Below, one piece after another: positions 43,816 through 52,793 of a stretch of 64,000 nucleotides of DNA (position 1 is its first letter; each line of letters starts with the position of its first letter). Position numbers and translations under genes: made by a program. Origin of the DNA: Paenibacillus tianmuensis (lineage in GTDB: Bacteria; Bacillota; Bacilli; Paenibacillales; NBRC-103111); the NCBI RefSeq assembly GCF_900100345.1, contig NZ_FMTT01000003.1, positions 48,811 to 112,810 of the forward strand, written 5' to 3'. Under the pieces are notes generated by a model. That model was not told where the DNA came from. It saw nothing but the letters and a program-made list of their open reading frames with translations, and did no database searches.

Positions 43816-45810
43816 ATGTCAAAGGACAACGCCGTATTTTTCGATACATCCGTTTATCGCACGCCGCAATACAAACCGTTTCGGCAGCAGGAGTGGCCTC
43901 GTTCGGAGGAAGAATGGATGCGTATTGAGCGTTGTAAAGCGCTCGTTGACCCGATTACACTGGATGTCGTTGAAGGCGGGCTTGAGGCTGCGATTGAAGA
44001 GGGCGAAGCGGCTGTCGAGCGGGCCGGCCGTTCGACGATCATTCGCGAGCAGCACGATTTCCGGGCATCCATTTGTACGGTCGACTGCAACAATGTAACA
44101 TCCGTTTCTTGGGGGGCCAGCGCAGATCCGATCCGCGCCCACTTTCCGCTTGAGGAAATCCGCGAAGGCGACGTGTTTTTATATAACGATCCTTATGACT
44201 CGCACGGCACCATTACCCATCTGCCGGACTATTGTGTGTGCCTGCCGATCTTTCATAGCCAGCGGCTGATTGCATTCACCATGATCTTCGGACACACCGA
44301 GGATGTTGGCGGGCGCTCGGTCGGAAGCTGGCCTACTACATCGAGGAGTATTTTTGAAGAAGGAATCCAAGTTCCACCCGTCAAGCTGTGCAGCCAAGGG
44401 AAGTTCAACGAAGACATCTATAAAATAGTGCTTCGCAACACCCGCTTCCCGGATACGATGCGCGGCGATCTAGATGCATTTATCGGCGCCTGCCGAATCA
44501 TTGAACGACAGATAAAGCAGATGTGTGATCGGCTTGGAGCGGATATTTTGGAAGCGGCTATGTACAAGCTGATGGATCGCTGCGCGGACGCGGTGCGGAA
44601 CGTTATTTTGCCTATGTTCCCGAATGGCGAATTCACTGGCGAGGACTTCCTCGACAACGATGGCATCAATCTCGCCGATCCGGTAAAGCTGATGGTTACT
44701 TTGCGCAAGGATCCAGAAAAAATTATTCTCGATTGGACCGGTACGAACCCGCAGACGGAAGGACCGCTGAACTCCCCCAGTGATGGCCGCTTCCTCTCGA
44801 AATGGGTTGGCTCGTTCCTCGCTCAGTTCTCGCCGGGAACTGTCATCAACGAAGGGCTGACGAGAGTGTTCCGCTGCGAGCTGCCGCCGGGCACTGTGCT
44901 CACGTCGGAATATCCGGCAGCCGTCGTTAACAGAATGCAGTGCTGGTTCCGCAGCTTCGGTGCCTATGGCGCAGCGCTGGCGCAAGCGTTCGGCGGGCAT
45001 GTTGTTGCGGATATGAACTGTGTGCAGGTGTACGGTGTATACGGCTATGGTGCGGATGGCAAGCCATGGATTTATCGTGAGGTGTTTGGAGGAGGCTCCG
45101 GAGCGCGGCCGACTGCCGACGGAACCGATGCAGTCGATATGGTCAACGACTCCAAAAATTTGCCGGCCGAATTCATCGAGCAGCGATATCCGGTGTTGAT
45201 CGAGCGCGTAGCGCTAAATCCCAATTCGGGCGGTCCCGGTAAGTACCGCGGCGGCATGGGCTATGTGAAGGATATCCGGGTTTTGGCTGACTGCTACTAC
45301 GTGACCTACGTCGACCGGACTGCCTTCGGCTGCTTTGGTGTCAACGGCGGAGAACCTGGAACACCTGGGAGAACATGGGTTAATCCGGGTACACCGCAGG
45401 AGAAGCTCGTTCAGTTTTGCCAAGAGGGTATTCCGGTTAAAGCGGGTGACCTTATCCGTGTTACTACGCCCGGCGGCGGAGGCTGGGGGGACCCCATTGA
45501 GCGTGAGACTGAAGAGGTGCGATTGGACGTCCTGCGTCAAATCGTTTCGCTTGAATGTGCAGAGCGTGACTATGGCGTAATTATTCACAAAAGCGTTCAG
45601 GGGCTGACAATCGATTATGTTGTCGATGAGGAGGCCACGGCCGCGCGCCGTAACCAAATTCGCCGGGAGCGTCCTCAGCTGAAGTTGATCAACCGCGGGC
45701 AATATGCGGAAGAGAAACGCGCAGCCGGAACAATCACGTTTCAAGATGTGTTTCTATCTGATGAGAACGGCTCTGCGGAAGCGGAAGCCGGCAAGGAGCA
45801 AGCGTTATGA
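43816..45810 (+). CDS. hyuB: Hydantoinase/oxoprolinase family, B subunit (HyuB)
   Basis: About 664 residues. DPITLDVVEGGLEAAIEEGEAAVERAGRSTIIREQHDFRASI, DPYDSHGTITHLPDY and NSGGPGKYRGGMG belong to the HyuB family. It performs the ring-opening half of the ATP-dependent reaction with HyuA. ATG 43816 is chosen over 43807 because AAGGGAGGGA ends just before the latter. It overlaps the creatininase gene by four bases (ATGA), so the two are coupled. Confidence 0.92.
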   Translation: MSKDNAVFFDTSVYRTPQYKPFRQQEWPRSEEEWMRIERCKALVDPITLDVVEGGLEAAIEEGEAAVERAGRSTIIREQHDFRASICTVDCNNVTSVSWGASADPIRAHFPLEEIREGDVFLYNDPYDSHGTITHLPDYCVCLPIFHSQRLIAFTMIFGHTEDVGGRSVGSWPTTSRSIFEEGIQVPPVKLCSQGKFNEDIYKIVLRNTRFPDTMRGDLDAFIGACRIIERQIKQMCDRLGADILEAAMYKLMDRCADAVRNVILPMFPNGEFTGEDFLDNDGINLADPVKLMVTLRKDPEKIILDWTGTNPQTEGPLNSPSDGRFLSKWVGSFLAQFSPGTVINEGLTRVFRCELPPGTVLTSEYPAAVVNRMQCWFRSFGAYGAALAQAFGGHVVADMNCVQVYGVYGYGADGKPWIYREVFGGGSGARPTADGTDAVDMVNDSKNLPAEFIEQRYPVLIERVALNPNSGGPGKYRGGMGYVKDIRVLADCYYVTYVDRTAFGCFGVNGGEPGTPGRTWVNPGTPQEKLVQFCQEGIPVKAGDLIRVTTPGGGGWGDPIERETEEVRLDVLRQIVSLECAERDYGVIIHKSVQGLTIDYVVDEEATAARRNQIRRERPQLKLINRGQYAEEKRAAGTITFQDVFLSDENGSAEAEAGKEQAL

Positions 45811-46601
45811 GCTGCATCGACCTTAAGTACCTGACGTCGTCTGAAGCCGGCGAAGTTTCAAAGAGGCCGGGAGCGGTGGGGATAATCCCGGTTGGAGCCT
45901 TGGAGCAGCATGGACCGCATCTGCCGTTAGTAACGGATTCCGCTTTGGCTGAGATCCTGACTGCCAAAGTTGCAGAGTGCTTCAGAGAACCTGTAATAGT
46001 AACACCGACTTTAACCGCCGGCTTGTCAGAGCATCATGCCGATTTCCCGGGCACGATCACGCTGAATCCAACTTCTCTCGGAGCTGTGCTCGATTCATAT
46101 ATCGACGGACTCCAGCACATGGGCCTGAAGCGTATTTGTCTGCTGAGCTTTCACGGGGGGAACTTCACCTTTCTCGGTGAGTACGCTGCACGAAGTTCCG
46201 AAATCCGGAGTGAATTGCAGATTGAGGCTTACACCGATTTCCGCAGGTTCCTGCAGGTCATGTATGACGCCGGACTGTCCGCGGGTCTGAAGCTTACACC
46301 TGCGGACAGCCATGCAGGGTCTCTGGAAACGAGTTTGGCGCTGCATGCGATGGGTGAGCAATGGGTCCGCTCATTCGGAACAGTTTCCGGGTATACGGAA
46401 GCACGGCCCGGTTGGATGGAAACAATACAGCTGCATGGAGTGCGAGCCGTCAGTCCGAACGGCGTGTTCGGCACGCCCAGAGGGGCTAACGCCGCAGCCG
46501 GCAAAATTATTTTGGACGCACTTGTCAACGAAGTGGCGCTTTGGCTAAAGGATAAGTTCGGGCTGAACTCTATAGCAGCAGTCCAGCCACCTGTCAATTG
46601 A
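45807..46601 (+). CDS. Creatininase-family metallohydrolase
   Basis: 264 residues. VGALEQHGPHLPLVTDS (Glu33, His35, Asp44), SFHGGN (His near 115) and a SHAGSLETS segment (Glu near 174) form the two-metal site of the creatininase family. Members open small cyclic amides (creatinine) or cleave related N-formyl compounds. Overlap with hyuB suggests it acts on the same ring compound or its product. A terminator hairpin follows. Confidence 0.9.
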   Translation: MSCIDLKYLTSSEAGEVSKRPGAVGIIPVGALEQHGPHLPLVTDSALAEILTAKVAECFREPVIVTPTLTAGLSEHHADFPGTITLNPTSLGAVLDSYIDGLQHMGLKRICLLSFHGGNFTFLGEYAARSSEIRSELQIEAYTDFRRFLQVMYDAGLSAGLKLTPADSHAGSLETSLALHAMGEQWVRSFGTVSGYTEARPGWMETIQLHGVRAVSPNGVFGTPRGANAAAGKIILDALVNEVALWLKDKFGLNSIAAVQPPVN

Positions 46602-46628
46602 CGTGTATCCGTTACCATTTGCAAGATG

Positions 46629-46667
46629 ACTCGTAAAAGGCACTGGAATACAGCGTCTTTTACGGGT
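46629..46667 (+). terminator. Terminator after the creatininase gene
   Basis: ACTCGTAAAAG (46629-46639) pairs with CTTTTACGGGT (46657-46667), followed by TTCTCT. It splits the island into hyuA-hyuB-creatininase and a second unit. Confidence 0.65.
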
Positions 46668-46749
46668 TTCTCTAACATGAACATGCTGAAATGAAACACT
46701 TTATGTATACACGACACACAATACTCTGTGCGTGAAAGGATGGTCAGCC

Positions 46750-48189
46750 ATGGTTCGTAACGGCAAACAGTATTTGGAGTCTCTGAAGGACGACCGGTGC
46801 ATCTATATTCATGGAGAGCGGGTCAAGGATGTAACGACACATCCGGCATTTGCCGGCATCGTCCAATCGTACGCCAAGCTGTATGATATGGCCGCCGATC
46901 CGGCAAACGAGATGACGTATACGACGGAGGACGGAACGGTCGCCAACAAGGTGTTCATGATTCCGCGCAGCCGCGATGATTTGGCGCAGCGCCGCCGGGC
47001 GATCCAGCGGTGGGCGGAAGCGACATGCGGCTTCGCCGGCCGCACTCCGGATCACGTCGCCAGTTTCCTGGCCGGGTTTTCGAGCTACCCGGAGGTGTTC
47101 GGCGAATATGAACGGAACGTGCATAACTATTACAAGAAAGCCCGCGACGAAGATCTGTTTGTCACGTACGTCATCATCCCGCCGCAGGTCGACCGCAGCA
47201 AGGCGGCTTACGAACAGGAAGAAAAGTATTTGCCGGTAGGCGTGCTGGAAGAGCGCAAGGACGGCATCGTCGTCCGCGGCTCGCAAATGCTTGGCACGAG
47301 CGCAGCGGTATCCAACGATTTGTTCGTCAGCTGCATTACTCCGCTGAGGCCGGGCGACGAAGATTACGCCGTTTCGTTCGTTGTGCCGCTGAACGCCCCG
47401 GGGTTGAAATTGTATCCGCGTCCGAGCTATGCGATGGGCAAGGAGAGCGTTTTCGATTATCCGCTGTCGACCCAGTTCGACGAAAGCGATTCGCTTATGG
47501 TGTTCGACGATGTGTTCGTTCCGTGGGAGCACGTCTTCGTCTACAGGAACATCGAGGCTACGCGCGATCAGTTCCATAAGACGCCGGCGCACGTGCTGGG
47601 TAACAATCAGGCACAAATCCGCCTCTGCACAAAAATCAAATTCCTGATCGGCATTGCCCGGAAAGTTACCGCAATGGGCGGCACTGACAAATTTCCACAA
47701 GTGCAGGAGCGGCTCGGCGAGCTGGCGTCGCTGGCGGCGACTGTCGAAGGCATGCTGCTGGCAAGCGAGTACGAGTGCATGTTCGACAAATACGGTAACG
47801 CCCGCCCGGCCTCACGCTATCTGTACGGCATCGTCGGGATGCAGGACCAGGTTTACGCCGGCGTTATCAAAATATTGCGCGAACTCGTCGGCGGCGGCGT
47901 GCTTCAGTTACCGTCCTCCTATCACGAGATGGTGAACGAGGAGACAAAGGATGATATCCGGCAATACATCCGTGCGACGGGCGTCGATTCCGAAATGAAG
48001 ATCAAATTGTTCCGGCTCGCCTGGGATGTCATCGGCTCGGAATTCGCCGGCCGTCATCAGCAGTATGAAATGTTTTACAATGGAGCGCCTTTTGTGGTAA
48101 GAGGGCACGCGTTCCGCAATTACGGCTACCACGAGCCGCTTGAGCTGCTGGAGCGCTTCCTGAACAGCTACGAGCTGCCGAAAGCATAA
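46750..48189 (+). CDS. HpaB-type FADH2-dependent monooxygenase
   Basis: 479 residues, the length of 4-hydroxyphenylacetate 3-monooxygenase oxygenase subunits. RNGKQYLESLKDDRCIYIHGERVKDVTTHPAF, GSQMLGTSAAVSNDLFV, FDDVFVPWEHVF and the acyl-CoA-dehydrogenase-like helical end are characteristic. Class D flavin monooxygenases hydroxylate phenols or hydroxylated/N-heterocyclic rings using FADH2 from a separate reductase; the adjacent split-barrel protein is the candidate. The context of ring-opening amidohydrolases argues for a heterocycle rather than 4-hydroxyphenylacetate. Confidence 0.9.
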   Translation: MVRNGKQYLESLKDDRCIYIHGERVKDVTTHPAFAGIVQSYAKLYDMAADPANEMTYTTEDGTVANKVFMIPRSRDDLAQRRRAIQRWAEATCGFAGRTPDHVASFLAGFSSYPEVFGEYERNVHNYYKKARDEDLFVTYVIIPPQVDRSKAAYEQEEKYLPVGVLEERKDGIVVRGSQMLGTSAAVSNDLFVSCITPLRPGDEDYAVSFVVPLNAPGLKLYPRPSYAMGKESVFDYPLSTQFDESDSLMVFDDVFVPWEHVFVYRNIEATRDQFHKTPAHVLGNNQAQIRLCTKIKFLIGIARKVTAMGGTDKFPQVQERLGELASLAATVEGMLLASEYECMFDKYGNARPASRYLYGIVGMQDQVYAGVIKILRELVGGGVLQLPSSYHEMVNEETKDDIRQYIRATGVDSEMKIKLFRLAWDVIGSEFAGRHQQYEMFYNGAPFVVRGHAFRNYGYHEPLELLERFLNSYELPKA

Positions 48190-48225
48190 CAAGCATACGT
48201 CACGGAAGGAGGTTCATCACAAGCC

Positions 48226-48681
48226 ATGTCCAAAGTGATTGCCGAATTATCGCCCGAAATGGTGCAGCAACTGCAAGGGCAAAATATCGTGTTCCTGAAC
48301 ATCGTCAACCGGGAAACGGGGGACATTTACTCCACCTGCCTGTCGTGGGTATATGCCGTCAGTCCGACGGCAATCCGCTTCGCCATAGATGCGAAATCGG
48401 ATTTCGTGCAGATTTTGCAGCAGGATCCGCGGCTCATCATGAATTTTATCGTGCAGGAGACGGTGTTCTCCGTCAAAGGCAAGGCGGCCGTGAAGGTGGC
48501 CAAGACGGAAGGGCTGACGCTCAAAATGGCGCTCATCGAAGTAACTGTGGAAGAAATCCGGGACATCATGTTCTACGGCGGTAAAATCGTGACTCAACCG
48601 GCCTTCGTCAAGACCTACAAGGAAGATTTGATCAAGAAGCTGGACGACGAAATGAGAACCGCACTCAACAGCTTGCCGTAA
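48226..48681 (+). CDS. Pyridoxamine-5-phosphate-oxidase-like FMN-binding protein
   Basis: 151 residues with the split-barrel fold pattern (QGQNIVFLNIVNRETGDIYSTCLSWVYAVSPTAIRFAIDAKSDF). It lies 36 bases after the HpaB-type gene with an AAGGAGG site. It may be the flavin reductase that feeds the monooxygenase, although it lacks clear HpaC-family motifs. A degenerate copy of its last 17 codons occurs at 51472, showing that this gene was duplicated. Confidence 0.75.
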   Translation: MSKVIAELSPEMVQQLQGQNIVFLNIVNRETGDIYSTCLSWVYAVSPTAIRFAIDAKSDFVQILQQDPRLIMNFIVQETVFSVKGKAAVKVAKTEGLTLKMALIEVTVEEIRDIMFYGGKIVTQPAFVKTYKEDLIKKLDDEMRTALNSLP

Positions 48682-48769
48682 AGCGAAACGGCGCAAAATG
48701 ATACGAAAAAAGGACAGCGGGATTCATGAAAATCGCATTAAACCAGCCTTAAGAGAGGAAGTGCGCCAT

Positions 48770-49441
48770 TTGGAATTGATTTGCAACGGAACGGCATTGC
48801 AATGGACGCCGAAACGGCTGGTTATCGCCGGATATACGGGGAAAAACCAGGAGGCCGTGAAAAAGCATATCGACGAATTGAAGGAGCTGGGGATCCCGGC
48901 TCCACCCCGGGTGCCCATGCTGTTTGATCTTTCCCCGCACCTACTGCAAACCGCAAGCGAAATTACGGTTGTCCGCAACGATGGTAGCGGCGAGGCGGAA
49001 GCCGTTTTGTTGGATGTGAACGGCAAATGGTACGTCGGGCTCGGCAGCGACCATACCGACCGCGTGCTGGAGGCGGTATCGATCCAAAAGTCGAAGGAGG
49101 TTTGCGCCAAGCCGGTCAGTAAAGAGGTGTGGGCGCTGGACAATATTTTGGACCACTGGGACGATATCGAAGTAAGAAGCTGGGTGGAGAAAGACGGCAA
49201 GGAGCAATTGTATCAATCCGGAACGCTCGGCGAGTTTCTGCACCCGAGCGAACTGATGCGCATCGTGCGGGAGCGAAGGTATGACGCCGCCGGCATGGCG
49301 TTATACTGCGGCACGCTCCCGCTGCACGGAGATTTTGTGTACGGAGGCACGTTCCGCGCAGAGATGACCGATCGCGCAACCGGTCGCAGAATTGAGCTCA
49401 AGTATCGCACAAAATTACTTAAAGACGCTGAGGAGGAATAA
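48770..49441 (+). CDS. DUF2848 family protein
   Basis: About 224 residues. The segments VIAGYTGKNQEAVKKHIDELKELGIPAPPRVPMLF, VGLGSDHTDRVLEAVSIQKSKEVCAKPV and LDHWDDIEVRSW match DUF2848, a family of unknown function that may belong to the fumarylacetoacetase-like fold. I choose TTG 48770, eight bases after AGAGAGGAAG; ATG 48698 is a longer option. Its position suggests a hydrolase or lyase acting after ring opening. Confidence 0.8.
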   Translation: MELICNGTALQWTPKRLVIAGYTGKNQEAVKKHIDELKELGIPAPPRVPMLFDLSPHLLQTASEITVVRNDGSGEAEAVLLDVNGKWYVGLGSDHTDRVLEAVSIQKSKEVCAKPVSKEVWALDNILDHWDDIEVRSWVEKDGKEQLYQSGTLGEFLHPSELMRIVRERRYDAAGMALYCGTLPLHGDFVYGGTFRAEMTDRATGRRIELKYRTKLLKDAEEE

Positions 49442-49444
49442 AAC

Positions 49445-49789
49445 ATGGCTAAACCGGAATTGGAATTTACGGATTACCGTCAATTTGAAGAGGTGCCGTT
49501 CAGCAAAGTGCAGGGGCTGACGGAACGGGTGATCGCCAAAGACCCGGAAAGCGGGGTTGCGACACGCATTCTCATTTTTGCACCGGGTACGGACACGTCT
49601 CCGAACGGCGTACAGATCCACGATTTCTGGGAAGAGTTGTACATCATCGAGGGCTCGATTTATGACCTCACGCTGAAGCAGGAGTTCACCGCCGGCATGG
49701 TGGCTTGCCGTCCGCCGGGCATGAAGCACGGGCCCTGGATTTCGAAAAACGGCTGCAAAACGTTCGAAGTTCGCTACTATTCCAAATAA
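49445..49789 (+). CDS. ChrR-type cupin domain protein
   Basis: 114 residues of a single cupin barrel. IHDFWEELYIIEGSIYDL and CRPPGMKHGPW give possible metal ligands. It starts three bases after the DUF2848 stop, with GAGGAATAAAAC as ribosome site, so it belongs to the same operon. Such cupins can be isomerases, dioxygenases or regulatory sensors. Its role here is unknown. Confidence 0.82.
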   Translation: MAKPELEFTDYRQFEEVPFSKVQGLTERVIAKDPESGVATRILIFAPGTDTSPNGVQIHDFWEELYIIEGSIYDLTLKQEFTAGMVACRPPGMKHGPWISKNGCKTFEVRYYSK

Positions 49790-49825
49790 ATGTTCGGCGG
49801 AACTGCGGAATACATCACTTTATAG

Positions 49826-49966
49826 TTCAAAATCATCGGGTCCGAGTCGCTTTTTTACTTCTATGTAGCAGCCTGCGTCGCCGTGAGCTTCATTGTCTAC
49901 TGGCGTATGGGTGAATCGTCATCGTCAAAAAGTTTCCAGCATCGAAGTCGAGCTCAACGCCAATAA
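49826..49966 (+). pseudogene. MFS transporter C-terminal fragment
   Basis: An open stretch of 46 codons after a TAG reads KIIGSESLFYFYVAACVAV followed by SFIVYWRMGES and a basic tail. This is the look of the last helix and tail of an MFS transporter. No start and no earlier helices are present. It is probably what is left of the island's former uptake gene. Confidence 0.5.
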
Positions 49967-50038
49967 AGCGATTGATCATTGTTTTTGACTATACGCTTAT
50001 GAGTACGCCATATATTCAGCGGCAAAAGGAGATGTATC

Positions 50039-51460
50039 ATGAGAGGTCAAACAAGCGGCATCCATACGATTATTTTAAGACTGGAAATGGAACCCAACAT
50101 CGCGTTTATCCAAATAGCAAACGCCATTCATGAGACGGGCGGGGAAATTGTGGCAGTGGACACTGTAAGCAGAAGCAAGATTGTGAGTGTCCGCGATATA
50201 ACGGTTTCAGTTCCGAATACAGAGAATGAAGCGGAATTAATTAACGGCATCGGTAAAGTGCCCGGAGTTAAAATAATGAACATATCCGATCGCACCTTTC
50301 TGATGCATATAGGAGGCAAGCTGGAAGTTAATTCGAGAGTGCCAATAAAAAACAGGGACGATCTTTCCCACGTGTATACCCCCGGTGTAGCCCGTGTCTG
50401 TATGGCGTTGCACGAAGACCCTGCCAAGGCATACTCGTTAACAATCAAACGCAACACGGTGGCAGTGGTGACCGATGGGACGGCTGTACTTGGTTTGGGC
50501 GATATAGGGCCAATTGCAGCTATGCCTGTGATGGAAGGGAAAGCGATGCTGTTTAAAGAAATGGCCGGGATTGATTCATTTCCTATTTGCATAAATACAA
50601 AAGATACGGAAGAAATCATTAAAATCGTCAAATCTATCGCTCCGGTATTTGGAGGAATTAATCTAGAAGATATCTCCTCACCCCGCTGTTTCGAAATCGA
50701 AGAACGATTACTGAGAGAACTGGATATACCGGTATTTCATGATGATCAACACGGAACGGCTGTAGTGATGTTAGCAGGATTGATAAACGCATTAAAGATA
50801 GTCGGCAAAGACATGGCAGAAATTAAAGTGGTTTTCAGCGGGATTGGCGCGGCAGGCGTGGCTTGCACGAAAATGTTGATCGAAGCCGGTGTAAAGCATA
50901 TCGTCGGGGCCACAAGATCTGCAGGTATTCTGCATCGGGGCGAAAATTACGATAATCCGATGTTTGAATGGTATTCGCAGCATACCAATCCTGACAGTAT
51001 AACCGGTAGTTTGTCAGATGCTATGAATGATGCAGATGTGTTTATCGGCTTGTCCGGTCCGAATGTCATTGATGCAGAAGATTTAAAGAAAATGGCCCGG
51101 GATCCCATCGTTTTTGCCATGGCCAATCCCATCCCGGAGATTTTGCCGGAAGTGGCAGAACCTTTCGTTCGAGTAATGGCAACTGGAAGATCTGATTATC
51201 CGAATCAGTTAAATAACGTATTATGCTTCCCAGGGATATTTAGAGGCGCATTGGATTGCCAAGCGACGAAAATAAACGAGGAGATGAAACTTGCTGCGGC
51301 TTACGCAATCGCTTCAATAGTAGGGGAAGACGAGCTAAATGAGCAGTATATCATCCCGAGTGTTTTCAATACCCGAGTTGTTGAAATCGTTAGAAAAAAA
51401 GTCATCCAAGCAGCTATGGAATCGGGAGTCGCACGGAAAATTCCACACGAATTCGCTTAA
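50039..51460 (+). CDS. NAD-dependent malic enzyme with N-terminal ACT domain
   Basis: 473 residues. An ACT-like domain (about 8-88) precedes the malic enzyme core: YTPGVARVC (113-121), VVTDGTAVLGLGDIGPIAAMPVMEGKA, INLEDISSPRCFEIE (metal ligands), FHDDQHGTAVV and a Rossmann motif FSGIGAAGVACTKML. It decarboxylates malate to pyruvate with NAD(P). A strong AAAGGAGATG site supports the start. Its codon use is more AT-rich than the GC-rich genes around it, and a decayed GC-rich relative lies at 52794, so it may be a newer arrival. Confidence 0.93.
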   Translation: MRGQTSGIHTIILRLEMEPNIAFIQIANAIHETGGEIVAVDTVSRSKIVSVRDITVSVPNTENEAELINGIGKVPGVKIMNISDRTFLMHIGGKLEVNSRVPIKNRDDLSHVYTPGVARVCMALHEDPAKAYSLTIKRNTVAVVTDGTAVLGLGDIGPIAAMPVMEGKAMLFKEMAGIDSFPICINTKDTEEIIKIVKSIAPVFGGINLEDISSPRCFEIEERLLRELDIPVFHDDQHGTAVVMLAGLINALKIVGKDMAEIKVVFSGIGAAGVACTKMLIEAGVKHIVGATRSAGILHRGENYDNPMFEWYSQHTNPDSITGSLSDAMNDADVFIGLSGPNVIDAEDLKKMARDPIVFAMANPIPEILPEVAEPFVRVMATGRSDYPNQLNNVLCFPGIFRGALDCQATKINEEMKLAAAYAIASIVGEDELNEQYIIPSVFNTRVVEIVRKKVIQAAMESGVARKIPHEFA

Positions 51461-51471
51461 ACAGCATTGAT

Positions 51472-51525
51472 TACAAGGAAGATTTGGTCAAAAAGCTCGA
51501 TGACGAAATGAGAACCGCAACTTAA
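51472..51525 (+). pseudogene. Duplicated tail of the 48226 flavoprotein gene
   Basis: YKEDLVKKLDDEMRTAT then TAA is nearly identical to the end of the 48226 gene (YKEDLIKKLDDEMRTAL). The downstream sequence TTAAGAGAGGA (51535-51545) also recurs after the original (48749-48759). It is therefore a copy of the junction, now upstream of the nitrilase gene. Confidence 0.85.
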
Positions 51526-51556
51526 GGGTTTGTCTTAAGAGAGGAGCAACAGGTTT

Positions 51557-52330
51557 ATGAAAATTGCTTCCATTCAGTTGGAAATCAATGATCAGGAGTC
51601 CAAAGAGGAACGCATCCAGCGTGCTGCGGCTCTCGTGGATCAGGCGGCGGCTGACGCCGATCTGATCCTACTTCCAGAAATTTGGGCTACTGGATACTTC
51701 TCCTTTGATAACTATGTGAAAGAAGCTGAACCATTGGACGGCTCGTTCGTGCAGCTGTTCGCAGACAAGGCGAAGCAGCACGCCGTCTGGATATTCGCCG
51801 GAAGCTTCGTGGAAGTGAAGGACAGTAGTTATTACAACACCAGCGTCATGTTTGACCGTCAGGGCAAGCTGGCAGGCACGTATCAAAAGACGCATTTATT
51901 CCGCTATGGATCCAAAGAAGGCGAGATACTTACAAGAGGAGAGGGCGCTAAAGTATTTGAAACGGAATTCGGTAAGATTGGACTTACAACGTGTTACGAT
52001 TTACGATTTCCCGAATTATACCGGCAGCAGGTTGATCTGGGAGCGGAGTTTTTCCTTATCACATCTGCTTGGCCGCATCAGCGACTGGAGCATTGGAAGA
52101 TGTTCAATACAGCACGGGCACTTGAGAATCAGTGCTTTCTCATTTCCTGCAACTGTGTTGGTACAACTCGTGGCGTGCTCCTTGGCGGACACAGCTCGGT
52201 AATCGATCCATGGGGTACAGTGCTAGCATCAAGTGGGGAACGGGAAACGATCGTCAAGGCGGAGATCGACCCAACGGAAGTGCAGCGTATTCGCGAAGTA
52301 TTCCCCAGCTTAAAGCATCGCGTTCTGTAA
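51557..52330 (+). CDS. Carbon-nitrogen hydrolase (nitrilase superfamily)
   Basis: 257 residues. The Glu-Lys-Cys triad is clear: Glu41 in LLPEIWATGYF, Lys111 in YQKTHLF, Cys146 in GLTTCYDLRFPELYR. The family hydrolyses amides, omega-amides or carbamoyl groups. Its ribosome site GAGAGGAGCAAC lies in the duplicated junction described at 51472. In the island it could remove ammonia from the open-chain product of HyuAB or the creatininase-type enzyme. Confidence 0.92.
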   Translation: MKIASIQLEINDQESKEERIQRAAALVDQAAADADLILLPEIWATGYFSFDNYVKEAEPLDGSFVQLFADKAKQHAVWIFAGSFVEVKDSSYYNTSVMFDRQGKLAGTYQKTHLFRYGSKEGEILTRGEGAKVFETEFGKIGLTTCYDLRFPELYRQQVDLGAEFFLITSAWPHQRLEHWKMFNTARALENQCFLISCNCVGTTRGVLLGGHSSVIDPWGTVLASSGERETIVKAEIDPTEVQRIREVFPSLKHRVL

Positions 52331-52345
52331 GAAAGCAATAGCATC

Positions 52346-52573
52346 AACCCCCTTGAGGGCGCTGCGGGCATTATTTTTCTTACGCCGATCCTGTTACCGA
52401 TCGCCGCCCAATACGGCGTGGATCCAATTCACCTAGGGCCGATCATCATTATCAATCTGACGATCGGCCTGGCATCCGCCTTTCGGTACCGTGCTATTTA
52501 TCACATCGGCGACAACCGGAGTATTGGACTACGTCTTTCCCTCCCGGCCTGTTTGCACCGAAGTGATGGATTA
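52346..52573 (+). pseudogene. TRAP transporter large permease (DctM) fragment
   Basis: PLEGAAGIIFLTPILLPIA, then QYGVDPIHLGPIIIINLTIG, then a one-base frameshift near 52480 and PFGTVLFITSATTG match the end of DctM. The N-terminal ~330 residues and the last ~50 are missing. DctM imports C4-dicarboxylates, which suggests what the island once handled. The rest of 52331-52793 has no gene. Confidence 0.8.
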
Positions 52574-52577
52574 GATA

Positions 52578-52621
52578 GAGGCGCCTACTCATTTGACTTG
52601 TAAATGGGTGTGGCGCCTTTT
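52578..52621 (+). terminator. Terminator after the DctM fragment
   Basis: AGGCGCC (52578-52584) pairs with GGCGCCT (52611-52617), with an inner CATTT/AAATG, followed by TTTT. Confidence 0.75.
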
Positions 52622-52793
52622 CGAATCAAAAGAATATTGGGCACAATCAGCATTTAAATTCGAGACGCAGAGAAGTAGATCGGACGCTGCTTAATTAGCC
52701 TGTGGAGGCGGCCAATAACATCGCGGTGAATGTTTGCGAATCGGCGTGGCAATAGAGGAAAATCTATACCAATTTGTTTGGAGTGATACATTA

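Noticed and set aside
46750..48189. Straightforward 4-hydroxyphenylacetate degradation operon
   Set aside because: No hpaC, ring-cleavage dioxygenase or other hpa genes are adjacent. The context is amide ring-opening enzymes.
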